This document shows positions 55,887 to 64,000 of a stretch of 64,000 nt of DNA, piece after piece. Source of the stretch: JBIOHP01 sp044449065. Lineage in GTDB: Bacteria; Bacteroidota; Ignavibacteria; UBA10030; SZUA-254. The notes beneath the pieces were generated by a model. It ran no database searches, was not told the DNA's origin, and was given only the letters and a program-made list of their open reading frames with translations. The DNA lies in assembly GCA_044449065.1 (NCBI GenBank), contig JBIOHP010000020.1, forward strand, positions 6,860 to 70,859. The letters run 5' to 3'. Within the stretch, counting starts at the first letter, position 1. Every line of letters begins with the position of its first letter. Both the position numbers and the translations under genes were made by a program.

Positions 55887-57131
55887 ATGAAGGTTCTCCA
55901 TATTATGCCGTATTCCCCGTATCCGCCAATTCATGGCGGCGCGATCCGCGTCTTGTATCTTTTAAAACACCTGGCTCAGCATCATGATGTAAGCGTGGTC
56001 TGTTTTGGCGAAGAAAAAGACGCAGACCGGCTTAAAAGTGTTTTGAATTGCCAGTTGGACGAAGTTTATACCGTTCATTCACCATGGACAAGAATGTACC
56101 GACGTCCGGGACAGCTCTATTCTCGATTTACTTCTATGAGCTATCTCCAGACTGCATGCTATTCAACGGATATGCAGAAGAAAATCGATGAGATTCTCGC
56201 AGAACAAGATTTCGATCTTGTATTCTCAGAATTTTGCATGATGGGTTGGTATCAACTCAAAACAAATGCGTTGAAAATACTCGATGCTCATAATATTGAG
56301 CATGATAATTATTCGCGTATGGTCAAGTTGGAACAATCATTGATTAAAAAAAATCAATACATCTCGGAATCGAAGAAACTCCGATGTGAAGAAATCGCAA
56401 CTTTCAAGAGACAAAATGCGCTTTTCGCCACATCGCAGAGGGACACGGAAATCATAGAATCCCTCGCGCCGGGAATTCCAAAATTCGTCATTCCAAATGG
56501 AGTAGATACTTCATACTTCGTCCCGAATATTACATCGGTGGATCCGCATTCAATGGTGTTCACCGGCATGATGGGCTATACGCCAAATTCCGATGGCATG
56601 CTGTATTTTCTCGATGAGATATTCCCCATGATTACTAAAGAGATCCCCGATGCGAAGATCACTATCGTCGGCAATAATCCTCCCGCGGTTCTTCAAAAGA
56701 GAGCATCGGATAATGTTATCGTGACCGGATATGTCGATGACGTCCGTCCTTATGTTTGGAATTCGAAAGCGTATGTTGTCCCCCTCCGCATGGGAGGCGG
56801 CACGCGGCTCAAGGTTTGCGAGGCGATGTCGATGAAAAAACCAATCATCACAACCAGCATAGGTTGCGAAGGTATCGACGTTGAGTCGGGCAAACATGTT
56901 TTCATTGCGGATACGCCGGGAAAGTTCGCACGCATGGTCATCAACGTGCTTCAGGATCGATCTGATCATGCGCGGCTCGTCGAAAACGGGTATAAACTTG
57001 TCCGATCAGTGTATGACTGGAGCGTCATTTGCCATGAAATGGAAACGATTCTTCAGAAGCTCCGGGACGACAATGAAAACTGCGATCAATCGGAAGTAGC
57101 GGTATCGATCAATTCTTTTAAGGGAGGTTAA
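55887..57131 (+). CDS. glycosyltransferase family 4 (GT-B)
   Basis: This 414-residue protein starts KVLHIMPYSPYPPIHGGAIRV, the GT4 N-terminal glycine-rich acceptor loop. The C-terminal half has MVFTGMMGYTPNSDG, DAKITIVGNNPP, and the donor-binding PLRMGGGTRLKVCEAMSMKKP with the conserved glutamate. It probably builds a surface polysaccharide. It precedes the deacetylase by eight bases, suggesting an exopolysaccharide pair. Confidence 0.92.
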   Translation: MKVLHIMPYSPYPPIHGGAIRVLYLLKHLAQHHDVSVVCFGEEKDADRLKSVLNCQLDEVYTVHSPWTRMYRRPGQLYSRFTSMSYLQTACYSTDMQKKIDEILAEQDFDLVFSEFCMMGWYQLKTNALKILDAHNIEHDNYSRMVKLEQSLIKKNQYISESKKLRCEEIATFKRQNALFATSQRDTEIIESLAPGIPKFVIPNGVDTSYFVPNITSVDPHSMVFTGMMGYTPNSDGMLYFLDEIFPMITKEIPDAKITIVGNNPPAVLQKRASDNVIVTGYVDDVRPYVWNSKAYVVPLRMGGGTRLKVCEAMSMKKPIITTSIGCEGIDVESGKHVFIADTPGKFARMVINVLQDRSDHARLVENGYKLVRSVYDWSVICHEMETILQKLRDDNENCDQSEVAVSINSFKGG

Positions 57132-57139
57132 ATAGTCGA

Positions 57140-57940
57140 TTGATCAAAGTCCTCATGTATCATCGAATGGTCACTGACAGACGTGTGAGCGATCAGCTTT
57201 GGACGGCAGTGCACGTTGAGGATTTCCAACGGCAGATGGCGTTGTTGAGGACATGGGGATTTACGCCGATAACATTCCGGGACTATCATCTTTTTCTCGA
57301 AGCACGGCGGGACCTTCCCAAAAAGCCGATCCTGATAACGTTCGATGATGGATATCTTGATACCTATGAGGTGGCGTTCCCCGTCCTTCGTGAATTTGAC
57401 TACAAAGCCGTTATCTTTGTCCTTGGCGATCACGCGATCAAAACGAATTATTGGGACCGCAACCGCAATATGCCTGAAGTTCCTCTCATGACCGAACAGC
57501 AGATTGTTGAAATACACGAAGCAGGCCTTGAGATTGGATCGCACTCGTTGACCCATCCCACACTGACCGAATTGCCGGGGGATCAGTTATCGGAACAGGT
57601 ATGCCGCTCAAGAATTCTCCTTGAGATTCTTTTGGACACGCCGGTACACTCATTCAGCTACCCCTTCGGAATGTTAAACGAGAAGGTGAAAGAGGCAGTA
57701 AAGAATGCAGCATACCGGTTCGCTTGCGCGGTCGGCAGCGGGCCCCCCGGTTTCGGCGACGACCTGTATGAGATACGCAGAATAACCATCCCCAGCAGAA
57801 CTACAACGGCGGGATTTGCGCTTCGCCTGTTGACGCCGTTTCAATACTACGAATGGACGCGTCGTCAAGCCCGCAACGCATACTTGCATACCTTCAAACG
57901 GCACATCAACAAATCTGAAAGCGTTACACTCGCGGAATAG
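57140..57940 (+). CDS. polysaccharide deacetylase
   Basis: This 266-residue protein has a TTG start. The NodB domain is clear: ITFDDGYLDTYEVA carries the catalytic Asp-Asp, IGSHSLTHPTLTEL the metal-binding His-x-x-x-His, and FSYPFGMLNE the next block. No signal peptide is present, although an N-terminal MIKVLMYHRMV segment begins the barrel. It would de-N-acetylate a glycan made by the adjacent glycosyltransferase. Confidence 0.92.
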   Translation: MIKVLMYHRMVTDRRVSDQLWTAVHVEDFQRQMALLRTWGFTPITFRDYHLFLEARRDLPKKPILITFDDGYLDTYEVAFPVLREFDYKAVIFVLGDHAIKTNYWDRNRNMPEVPLMTEQQIVEIHEAGLEIGSHSLTHPTLTELPGDQLSEQVCRSRILLEILLDTPVHSFSYPFGMLNEKVKEAVKNAAYRFACAVGSGPPGFGDDLYEIRRITIPSRTTTAGFALRLLTPFQYYEWTRRQARNAYLHTFKRHINKSESVTLAE

Positions 57941-58116
57941 TTGTCGTTCCGATTTAGGCAATCATGTATCCTGCTGATTTTGAACTACCATTGTGAAAAG
58001 TTAATTTACATCTAACAGTGTGGCAACTTTTATAGAAGCAATTCGTATACAAGCCATAGTCAGACACGGTCAATCGTGGCAATAAGAATCAATATGAAAA
58101 ATAGAAGGATCTTCAA

Positions 58117-58407
58117 GTGTTTTATTTCATCATACAGGTAATTGTTGTCTCCATCGTTGTTGATATTCTTATGTACGGGTTCAAATTGATTCCTCGTTAC
58201 TCTCAATGGAGACATACCATACTCATGCAATCGATCAATACTGGCTTCCTCACGGTCATGTTCACTTTGATGCTGACTTTCAGTTTTTACCCTTCGTGGT
58301 TTGTCCTTTTCGGGTTGATATTCTGCACTTTGTTTTTGTCGGTTCGGTTCACAAACTACATTTTTCGATTGCCGGAAGAAGGAAGCGAAAGAAAACAAAT
58401 GCCATAA
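58117..58407 (+). CDS. small membrane protein
   Basis: This 96-residue protein has a GTG start and three likely membrane helices (FYFIIQVIVVSIVVDILMYG, then LTVMFTLMLTFSFY, then FVLFGLIFCTLFLSV). It ends with a charged tail. No strong ribosome site is seen. It is weakly supported because it is short and its family is unrecognised. Confidence 0.5.
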   Translation: MFYFIIQVIVVSIVVDILMYGFKLIPRYSQWRHTILMQSINTGFLTVMFTLMLTFSFYPSWFVLFGLIFCTLFLSVRFTNYIFRLPEEGSERKQMP

Positions 58408-58649
58408 GTTTTTATGATGAGTCGCTCCCTTCTTTGAGAAGGAGTTGTGGTACCGCCTTCCATCTAATAATGCAATAGTCTTCTGGGATACCTATCTAAT
58501 ATTTTATCGTTTGCTCCAAAATAGTTCGTTTGAGTAATCCTTTTTCGCATAACACATCCCACACATACCTCCCGCGGAACGCTTCACATAATTGGTTTGT
58601 TTGCGATGTAGAATTGTTTAATGAATCAGAAGAATTGATGAAATAAATT

Positions 58650-59066
58650 ATGGCAAAAAATAAAACAGTGGAAACTCAAAATAGTGTTGCCGGCTTTTTG
58701 GCGACAATAAAAGATCAAAAAAGGCGTAAAGATTGTTCCACAATTATTGACCTGATAACCGAACATACAGGAATTGAACCAAGAATGTGGGGAACAAGCA
58801 TTGTCGGTTTTGGGTCTTATCATTACAAATATGAAAGCGGACACGAGGGGGAAGCGCCGCTTGCCGGAATCGCATCAAGGGCAAATGCTATTACTGTATA
58901 TCTTGGTAAATTCGACAAAGAAGAAGAATTGCTATCGAAATTGGGAAAGCATAAAACAGGCGGCGGCTGTCTTTATATTCAAAACCTTGAAGACATTGAC
59001 ACGCGTATTTTAGCCAAGTTGGTGAAAAAATCCATTGAACATAGGAAAAAGCTATATCCGGGTTAA
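58650..59066 (+). CDS. DUF1801-domain protein
   Basis: This 138-residue protein has the DUF1801 (YdhG-like) pattern: FLATIKDQKRRKDCSTIIDLI, EPRMWGTSIVGFGSYHYKY and a terminal KTGGGCLYIQNLEDID, KKSIEHRKKL. It is a small cytosolic protein of unknown biochemical role. A Gly-rich KTGGGCLY turn is a usual feature. It is separated from neighbours by gene-poor spacers. Confidence 0.85.
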   Translation: MAKNKTVETQNSVAGFLATIKDQKRRKDCSTIIDLITEHTGIEPRMWGTSIVGFGSYHYKYESGHEGEAPLAGIASRANAITVYLGKFDKEEELLSKLGKHKTGGGCLYIQNLEDIDTRILAKLVKKSIEHRKKLYPG

Positions 59067-59412
59067 CATAGAGGAAAAAACATCCTAATTTTACCGATAT
59101 AGCATCAAACCGCAACTTAACTATATCTAATGTTGTACAGCCAGATAAAGCCGCGATTGTAAGAATAGTCGTTCTTTAGCTGCCCATATCCCTGGTAGTA
59201 CTCCGTCCATAGGTGCAACAGTTTCCCCCATCTCTGCTATCGGACTTTTCCATTCGGCGCAACCTTTTCATCAAACCAGCGTATCACTGTCACAGTATGA
59301 ATTCCCACTTTACACATTCCATGTATATAGTCATTTACATTGCTAGTCCGAAAGCATTCAATTGCTTGTGAATCGGAATGCTGGTATCGACCCATAATCT
59401 CCAAGAAATTTT
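59067..59412. other. 346-bp spacer, no supported gene
   Basis: I see no plus-strand gene. The minus strand has broken coding-like stretches in two frames (WTEYYQGYGQLKNDY and APMDGVLPGIWAAKE) across 59130-59240. They might be a decayed gene, but I could not match them to a family. Confidence 0.3.
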
Positions 59413-60390
59413 ATGAAAACGTTCGCCTACTCAGTATACGGTTCACCAGATGTTCTTAAATTCACGGAGATCGAAAAACCTACTCCCAAGGATAATGAGG
59501 TCTTGATAAGAATTCGTGCGGCATCCGTAAATCCGTATGACTGGCGCATCATGAGAGGTAAGCCGTTATTTATCCGCCTCATGATGGGCGGTTTACTCAA
59601 ACCAAAACTCACACGACCGGGCGTTGATGTGGCTGGTATTGTTGAATCTGTTGGTAGGAACGTAACCGAGTTCAAACCGGGCGATGAGGTGTTCGGCACG
59701 TGCCGAGGCGCGTTTGCTGAGTATGGATGCGCTTCCGAATCGGCATTGGCAATGAAGCCGGCTAACGCGACGTTTGAACAAGCGGCGTCTCTCCCGATGG
59801 CAGCGATCACTGCGCTCCAGGGTCTTCGCGATAGGGGACGTATCCAAAGGGGCAACAAGGTTCTCGTTGATGGCGCATCCGGCGGCGTGGGTACATTCGC
59901 AATCCAGATTGCTAAATCATTCGGAGCGGAAGTCACTGCCGTCTGCAGCACAAGGAAAATGGACACTGCGCGAGCTATTGGCGCGGACCAAGTTATCGAT
60001 TACACCCGGGAAGATTTCACTAAAAACGGGCAGCGTTACGATTTGATCATTGCTGCCAATGCATATCATTCAATCTTCGCTTATATGCGTGCGTTGACTC
60101 AGAACGGACTTTATGTCATGGTTGGAGGGAGTTGGCCTCAAATTTTCCAAACGATGTTACTCGGACCGTTACTTTCACGCCTCGGGAAAAAGAAGATAGT
60201 TTTCTATGTGGCGAATTTCAACAAGCCAGATTTGCTCGTTCTGAAGGATTTTCTGGAAATCGGAAAGATTGTACCGGTAATAGACAGACGCTACCCGTTA
60301 AGCGATGTGCCGGAAGCTATGCGTTATCTTGAAGAAGGACATGCGAAGGGAAAAGTAGTAATAACGATGGAACAGAGTATTGAATCCTAA
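59413..60390 (+). CDS. NAD(P)-dependent alcohol dehydrogenase (MDR, quinone oxidoreductase-like)
   Basis: This 325-residue protein starts MKTFAYSVYGSPDVLKFTEIE. It contains RAASVNPYDWRIMRG, DVAGIVESVGRNV, ASLPMAAITALQGL, the Rossmann GASGGVGTFAIQIAK, and a C-terminal GKVVITME. No zinc-binding cysteine set is seen, so it is a zinc-independent quinone-oxidoreductase-like member. It reduces an unknown carbonyl or quinone using NAD(P)H. It is followed closely by the membrane protein genes. Confidence 0.93.
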   Translation: MKTFAYSVYGSPDVLKFTEIEKPTPKDNEVLIRIRAASVNPYDWRIMRGKPLFIRLMMGGLLKPKLTRPGVDVAGIVESVGRNVTEFKPGDEVFGTCRGAFAEYGCASESALAMKPANATFEQAASLPMAAITALQGLRDRGRIQRGNKVLVDGASGGVGTFAIQIAKSFGAEVTAVCSTRKMDTARAIGADQVIDYTREDFTKNGQRYDLIIAANAYHSIFAYMRALTQNGLYVMVGGSWPQIFQTMLLGPLLSRLGKKKIVFYVANFNKPDLLVLKDFLEIGKIVPVIDRRYPLSDVPEAMRYLEEGHAKGKVVITMEQSIES

Positions 60391-60436
60391 CTGATCATTT
60401 GTTTCGTAGAATTAATTGAGGAGAAGGAATCAACCT

Positions 60437-60841
60437 ATGTCTCAAGAAATATCATCATTCCGCCTGTATCTGATGAGGGCTACTTATCTTTTTATAGGAG
60501 TGGGTCTCGTATTCGAGATATGGCCTCAAATAATTCATCACCCAATAGCGTGGTCCCTTTGGCACGGGGTCGGATGCAGTTTATTGGCGACAACGTCGGT
60601 TTTGGCGTTTGTGGGAATTCGATATCCGCTGAAAATGTTGCCTGTGCTTTTCTCGGAACTGATCTGGAAGTCGATATGGCTGATCGCAGTTGCGCTCCCA
60701 ATGTGGTCCGCCCATCAAATCGACCCGGATACAGCGGAGACAATCCAAAACTGCTTGCTGGGAATTATTTTTCCCTTCGTAATTCCCTGGCATTATGTGT
60801 TTGCAAATTACGTGAAGATGCCTGGAGATAGATGGAGATAG
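60437..60841 (+). CDS. four-helix membrane protein
   Basis: I start at ATG 60437 because GAGGAGAAGGA lies just upstream. The product has 134 residues with about four membrane helices and a conserved-looking WPQIIHHP and WKSIWLIAVALPMW. It ends IPWHYVFANYVKMPGDRWR. No family name recognised. It lies 46 bases after the dehydrogenase. Confidence 0.75.
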   Translation: MSQEISSFRLYLMRATYLFIGVGLVFEIWPQIIHHPIAWSLWHGVGCSLLATTSVLAFVGIRYPLKMLPVLFSELIWKSIWLIAVALPMWSAHQIDPDTAETIQNCLLGIIFPFVIPWHYVFANYVKMPGDRWR

Positions 60842-60863
60842 ATTATTACATCACGCGACATTG

Positions 60864-61592
60864 ATGTCAGAGTTAAAAGGAGTCCATTTGAATAATCATA
60901 CTATTGACGCTTCAAGACAATTTTACGCACGGCTCGCCGGGTTTATGTTTCTCTTTTACATCGTGACGGGCATCACCTGCATGATTCTGTTCAGCCATGC
61001 AACCGGCGGAGACGGAATCACCGCCAAGCTCACGAGCATCATCGAAAACGCGACGACCGTGCGCCTGACTATCGTGTTGGATCTGCTCGCCTTCGTGGAC
61101 GCCGTGGTGTTGGCTGTGGCTTTATACGCGATCACGCGCGATCAGGACCACGACCTCGCGGTGATGGCACTGTGTTGTCGGGTAAGCGAGGGCGTGATCG
61201 TCGCTATTTCTACCGTCACAACTCTGGGACTTCTTTCGATCGCGATGGCAACCACTGGAGCTGATGCTAGGGATACCGATGCAGTACACACGATTGCAGC
61301 CTTTCTCTTCAAAGTGGACGGCTGGACCACGATCATCTCGGGTACCTGCTTTGCCGTGGGCAGCACCATCTACTCCTATCTCTTCTTGCGTGCCCGGAGT
61401 ATCCCCGTCCCGCTAGCCTGGCTAGGCATAATCGCCTCGATTCTCCTCGTGCCGGCGCTTCCCCTGCAACTCGCGGGATTCATCGGAGGCCCGGTGACCA
61501 CCTACATCTGGATACCCATCCTTGTGTTCGAAATGACTCTCGGGCTGTGGCTGCTTATCAAAGGAGTCGCCGTGCAACCGGCTGCAACTTAA
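60864..61592 (+). CDS. DUF4386-family membrane protein (copy 1 of 3)
   Basis: This 242-residue protein starts at ATG 60864; TTG three bases earlier is possible. It has six membrane helices. An N-terminal ARLAGFMFLFYIVTGI and a C-terminal TYIWIPILVFEMTLGLWLLIKG are repeated in the next two genes, marking a tandem family. DUF4386 proteins have no known biochemical role. GC content is slightly higher than in the next two. Confidence 0.85.
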   Translation: MSELKGVHLNNHTIDASRQFYARLAGFMFLFYIVTGITCMILFSHATGGDGITAKLTSIIENATTVRLTIVLDLLAFVDAVVLAVALYAITRDQDHDLAVMALCCRVSEGVIVAISTVTTLGLLSIAMATTGADARDTDAVHTIAAFLFKVDGWTTIISGTCFAVGSTIYSYLFLRARSIPVPLAWLGIIASILLVPALPLQLAGFIGGPVTTYIWIPILVFEMTLGLWLLIKGVAVQPAAT

Positions 61593-61655
61593 TTTGGGTG
61601 TAATACTGCTTGTGTTTTCAAACAGATAATATAAAAATCTTAAGGAGTTGATCGT

Positions 61656-62381
61656 ATGGAAATGAAATCGAGTTCACTCAAAAAGACTGCAAGAATTGCC
61701 GGCTTGTGGTATTTTCTCTGGACAATAACCGGACTCTATGCCATGTTTTATGTGCCATCACAAATTAATATGCGAGGTGATGCCGTTACCACCGCCCAGA
61801 ATGTCCTCTCCCATGAATTTCTATTTCGAACGAGCATAATTAATGATCTTATCAGCAGCGCCCTTTGGGTGCTTTTAGTATTGGTTCTGTATCGAATGTT
61901 CAAACCGGTAAGCGAGCGGCAAGCCAAACTGTTGGTTCTCTTGGTGATTGTGCAGATTCCGGTCGCTCTTATTATGGATGCGTTCAATATTACTTCGCTC
62001 ATGATTTACAAAGGCGAAATCTTCAAAACATTTGACCTTCCCCAGAGACAAGATTTGGGAATGCTATTTCTTAAAGTTAGCGATTACGGAACTTTGATAT
62101 TGGAAACATTCTGGGGACTATGGCTTTTCCCGCTGGGAATCCTCGTGTACAGATCCCGATTCCTTCCCCGCTTTCTTGGCGTCTGGCTGATCATCACCGG
62201 CTTCTTCTATTTGGTCTTGAGCTTTACAAGTTTAATGTTACCTCAATACAAGGATATGGTCCTTCAGAGCGCATTTGCCCTGCCAGCCGAGGTCGGAGAG
62301 GTGGCGCTGATGCTGTGGCTCTTGATCAAGGGGGCAAAGGAGCAGATTGCCACAGCGGGAGTCTTGGAGGAAATGAAGTGA
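61656..62381 (+). CDS. DUF4386-family membrane protein (copy 2 of 3)
   Basis: This 241-residue protein starts KTARIAGLWYFLWTITGLYA, has six helices, and a C-terminal EVALMLWLLIKG. GGAGT upstream. It overlaps the next copy by four bases (GTGA), so they are co-translated. Its central region has TSIINDLISSALWVLL where copy 1 has VLDLLAFVDAVV, showing drift between copies. Confidence 0.88.
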   Translation: MEMKSSSLKKTARIAGLWYFLWTITGLYAMFYVPSQINMRGDAVTTAQNVLSHEFLFRTSIINDLISSALWVLLVLVLYRMFKPVSERQAKLLVLLVIVQIPVALIMDAFNITSLMIYKGEIFKTFDLPQRQDLGMLFLKVSDYGTLILETFWGLWLFPLGILVYRSRFLPRFLGVWLIITGFFYLVLSFTSLMLPQYKDMVLQSAFALPAEVGEVALMLWLLIKGAKEQIATAGVLEEMK

Positions 62382-63109
62382 TAACCGGTACTATCGACGA
62401 GTCACAACGCAAAGCTGCAAGAGTTGCAGGATTTGCTTTCCTGTTCGCGATGGCGATTGTGGTCCTTGCGAACTATGGCATCACCTTTCGCCTCATCGTT
62501 CCGGGGAACGCAGTGGATACCGCCCGGAACATCATGGCGCACGAAACACTTTTTCGTATCAACATCGCGTGCACTCTGATCTATGTTGTGAGCGTCGTGG
62601 TACTGCTCTCATCGCTCTATGTGGTCCTCATGCCGGTGAATCGGAACCTCGCCCTGGTTGCGGCTTTCTGCAGGTTTGTATTAGCAATGATGTGGGGTGC
62701 TACGGCACTCAATACACTTTCCGCACTGCGACTTTTGGGTGACGCGGCTTACCTCTCGACCTTTAAGATAGATCAGTTGCAGGTGTTGGCAAGGCTGCAC
62801 ATAGCTGCGAGCTTCGATGCGTACTACGTTGGCTTGCCGTTCTGGGGATTGGCGTCCATGGTTTGCAGCTACCTGTGGTTCAAGTCAAGGTATATCCCGA
62901 GAACATTGGCTGTATTCGGTGTAATCTCGTCTGCATGGTGCGTGATCTGTGCTTTCGCTTACCTCATTTCCCCCAGCTTCGCGAATATAATTGGCTTGTC
63001 GTGGTTTGACGTGCCTATGGTAATATTTGAAATGGCATTAGGACTTTGGCTTCTGTTCAAGGGATTAAAACCCTTCGGGATGGTTAAACTTGAAGCGGTA
63101 GGTGTTTGA
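62378..63109 (+). CDS. DUF4386-family membrane protein (copy 3 of 3)
   Basis: I start at GTG 62378, with GGAGG seven bases upstream and overlapping the previous stop. The frame is open 86 codons further back, but in the shadow of copy 2. The product has 243 residues: AARVAGFAFLFAMAIVV, six helices, and PMVIFEMALGLWLLFKG at the end. The same length as copies 1 and 2 supports the start. Confidence 0.88.
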   Translation: MITGTIDESQRKAARVAGFAFLFAMAIVVLANYGITFRLIVPGNAVDTARNIMAHETLFRINIACTLIYVVSVVVLLSSLYVVLMPVNRNLALVAAFCRFVLAMMWGATALNTLSALRLLGDAAYLSTFKIDQLQVLARLHIAASFDAYYVGLPFWGLASMVCSYLWFKSRYIPRTLAVFGVISSAWCVICAFAYLISPSFANIIGLSWFDVPMVIFEMALGLWLLFKGLKPFGMVKLEAVGV

Positions 63110-63124
63110 GTGAATGCCGGTGCC

Positions 63125-63185
63125 GCCTAAGTAATCGTTCAAGCGGACCCGATTGCGCCGTCTGGCTTATCTTTTTTCTTTAGGT
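63125..63185. other. attC-like imperfect inverted repeat
   Basis: The left arm begins GCCTAA and carries TCGTTCAAGCGGAC; the right arm carries GTCTGGCTTATC and ends TTTAGGT. The ends and the AAGC/GCTT blocks pair as in integron attC sites, but the conserved AAC/GTT core bases are changed. No integrase or other attC was found, so this is a weak, perhaps decayed, site. Confidence 0.3.
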
Positions 63186-63357
63186 ATACAACAATCCTAA
63201 AAGGATGCGACTCCACATATTGGTCGTATCGCCCCTCATTTGAAGGTGTATCGCGAATTGCAATCTTTCCAAGTCAATCGCTTGCATTTTGACCTAGTTT
63301 TATCTACATTTTTCGAAATGATAGGTATTGCATAATTGGCGAAAGGATATTAAATTT

Positions 63358-63822
63358 ATGAAATTCACAATCATCTCACTCTTTTTGCTGCTACTGGCAG
63401 GGTGTAGCAAAGATGTTCCAGCCCCGACTGAAACCACAGTCCCATTTCGGGCTGGCGTATGGAAGGGAACGTTCGTTGATACCATTTATTATACTCCGCC
63501 ACAAACACTCATTCAAATAGGAACGGCGACTTTCACATTTTCCGAATCGACGTATACGTATTCCGGCTCGGTAACATATTCATCCCAGATAGGCGGAAAA
63601 ATACCCTCATCAGGTCAATACTCTATCGGCGACAATGGGCTTTACATGGTAAAAGGGAATAAGGTTAATATGTTCGATGAAGCAAATCGCCGAATGGTCG
63701 CCTGGTATCCGTGTCTCTATCTATCTGGAGATTATAACTTTTCGGTTACCGGCAAGATTCTCACAATCAGACAAAGCACATCCGGGCGTACGCAATCATT
63801 GACCCTCACATACCAGAATTGA
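63358..63822 (+). CDS. small lipoprotein
   Basis: I start at ATG 63358; an earlier ATG at 63328 would put charged residues before the signal. The 154-residue product has LFLLLLAGC with Cys16 and then a proline-rich VPAPTETTVP linker. The mature part is beta-rich (GVWKGTFVDTIYYTPP, ATFTFSESTYTYSGS, SGQYSIGDNG), a META- or lipocalin-like barrel pattern. Function unknown. Confidence 0.8.
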   Translation: MKFTIISLFLLLLAGCSKDVPAPTETTVPFRAGVWKGTFVDTIYYTPPQTLIQIGTATFTFSESTYTYSGSVTYSSQIGGKIPSSGQYSIGDNGLYMVKGNKVNMFDEANRRMVAWYPCLYLSGDYNFSVTGKILTIRQSTSGRTQSLTLTYQN

Positions 63823-63861
63823 ATCGCCGGCGGAATTCAGGAAACGAGTGATAAATCCGCT

Positions 63862-64000
63862 AGCAGGTTGTTGAAAAACGCATAAATATTTTCTTTTGAG
63901 TGTCGGAAATAGGTGATGATGTATTATATTTGAAGAACGAATAATATTAACCATCAGACGAGCCAAGAAAATGCGCGGACCAGAAATCAAACAAACACCC
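63862..64000 (+). mobile_element. left end of an insertion sequence, cut by window
   Basis: AGCAGGTTGTTGAAAAAC at 63863-63879 resembles a terminal inverted repeat of IS1182/ISNCY-type elements. The transposase start MRGPEIKQTP lies 92 bases later. The right end is outside the window. A near copy of the terminal sequence lies at 32890-32907. Confidence 0.65.
63971..64000 (+). CDS. transposase, N-terminus only
   Basis: Ten codons from ATG 63971 read MRGPEIKQTP, the usual N-terminus of IS1182-like transposases (MRGxxIKQTxLFSY in the family). Only this fragment is in the window. Confidence 0.6.
   Translation, partial: MRGPEIKQTP

Noticed and set aside
59130..59340. Minus-strand coding-like pieces WTEYYQGYGQLKNDY and APMDGVLPGIWAAKE
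   Set aside because: They are in two different frames with stops and match no family I know; kept only as a note on the spacer.
1..64000. CRISPR array, tRNA or rRNA genes
   Set aside because: No regularly spaced identical repeats, no cloverleaf with the conserved GTTCRA loop, and no rRNA-like sequence was seen on reading through.

Overview
The window looks like a chromosomal contig of a Bacteroidota/Ignavibacteria-type bacterium (FCB group). The strongest evidence is two secreted proteins that end in the type IX secretion (Por) C-terminal sorting domain, with the NYPNPFNP motif followed by a beta-sandwich ending in a short basic tail (41709-46736 minus, 53565-54812 plus). Supporting evidence is a tricorn-type protease, a PgpH-type HD protein, a RodZ-like protein, many TTG/GTG starts, and a TAnnTTTG-type -7 box in front of a kinase gene. 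The best hosts are Ignavibacteria or a neighbouring lineage; no rRNA or tRNA was seen to fix this.

Layout. 1-7054: a truncated MBL-fold hydrolase, a sodium:solute symporter, a lipocalin/CrtC-like gene translationally coupled to a three-domain membrane protein (ICMT-like, PAP2, Lgt-like), and a SpoIIE-type phosphatase. 7172-18366: hybrid histidine kinase, RodZ-like protein, DNA ligase LigA, a half-size GT9-like protein, a STAS protein, a second symporter, a membrane protein, and a large Ser/Thr kinase with TolB-like and TPR domains. 18815-22698 is an AT-richer minus-strand island: an orphan DNA methyltransferase followed by a compact four-gene operon (secreted protein, OB-like lipoprotein, zinc-ribbon membrane protein, proteasome-type Ntn hydrolase). 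This is the best candidate for an undescribed system.

22820-33529 is mostly housekeeping: PgpH, XerD-like recombinase, a class-V aminotransferase, an M50 protease, a lysine/aspartate-family cluster (lysC, lysA, asd), and two thioredoxin-fold proteins. 33709-35880 is a lone ABC-type ATPase with an unusual P-loop. 36169-41443 carries the tricorn protease, an alpha/beta hydrolase and a methyltransferase. A MITE-like element (41525-41665) then precedes a 1,675-residue secreted repeat protein. 47121-50256 is a pyrR-pyrB-pyrC cluster interrupted by a dense set of palindromic repeats.

50460-64000 is accessory: small membrane and unknown proteins, a decayed duplication with a RhuM fragment, a second T9SS cargo, a DsrE-like lipoprotein, a glycosyltransferase/deacetylase pair, a DUF1801 protein, an alcohol dehydrogenase, three tandem DUF4386 membrane proteins, a lipoprotein, and the left end of an insertion sequence running off the window. 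Interspersed palindromic repeats (2619-2703, 18458-18486, 32914-32938, 41561-41640, 48641-48909) share modules with one another.

All calls come from reading the sequence by eye. No database search was run, so family names are recognition-based and residue ranges are approximate.
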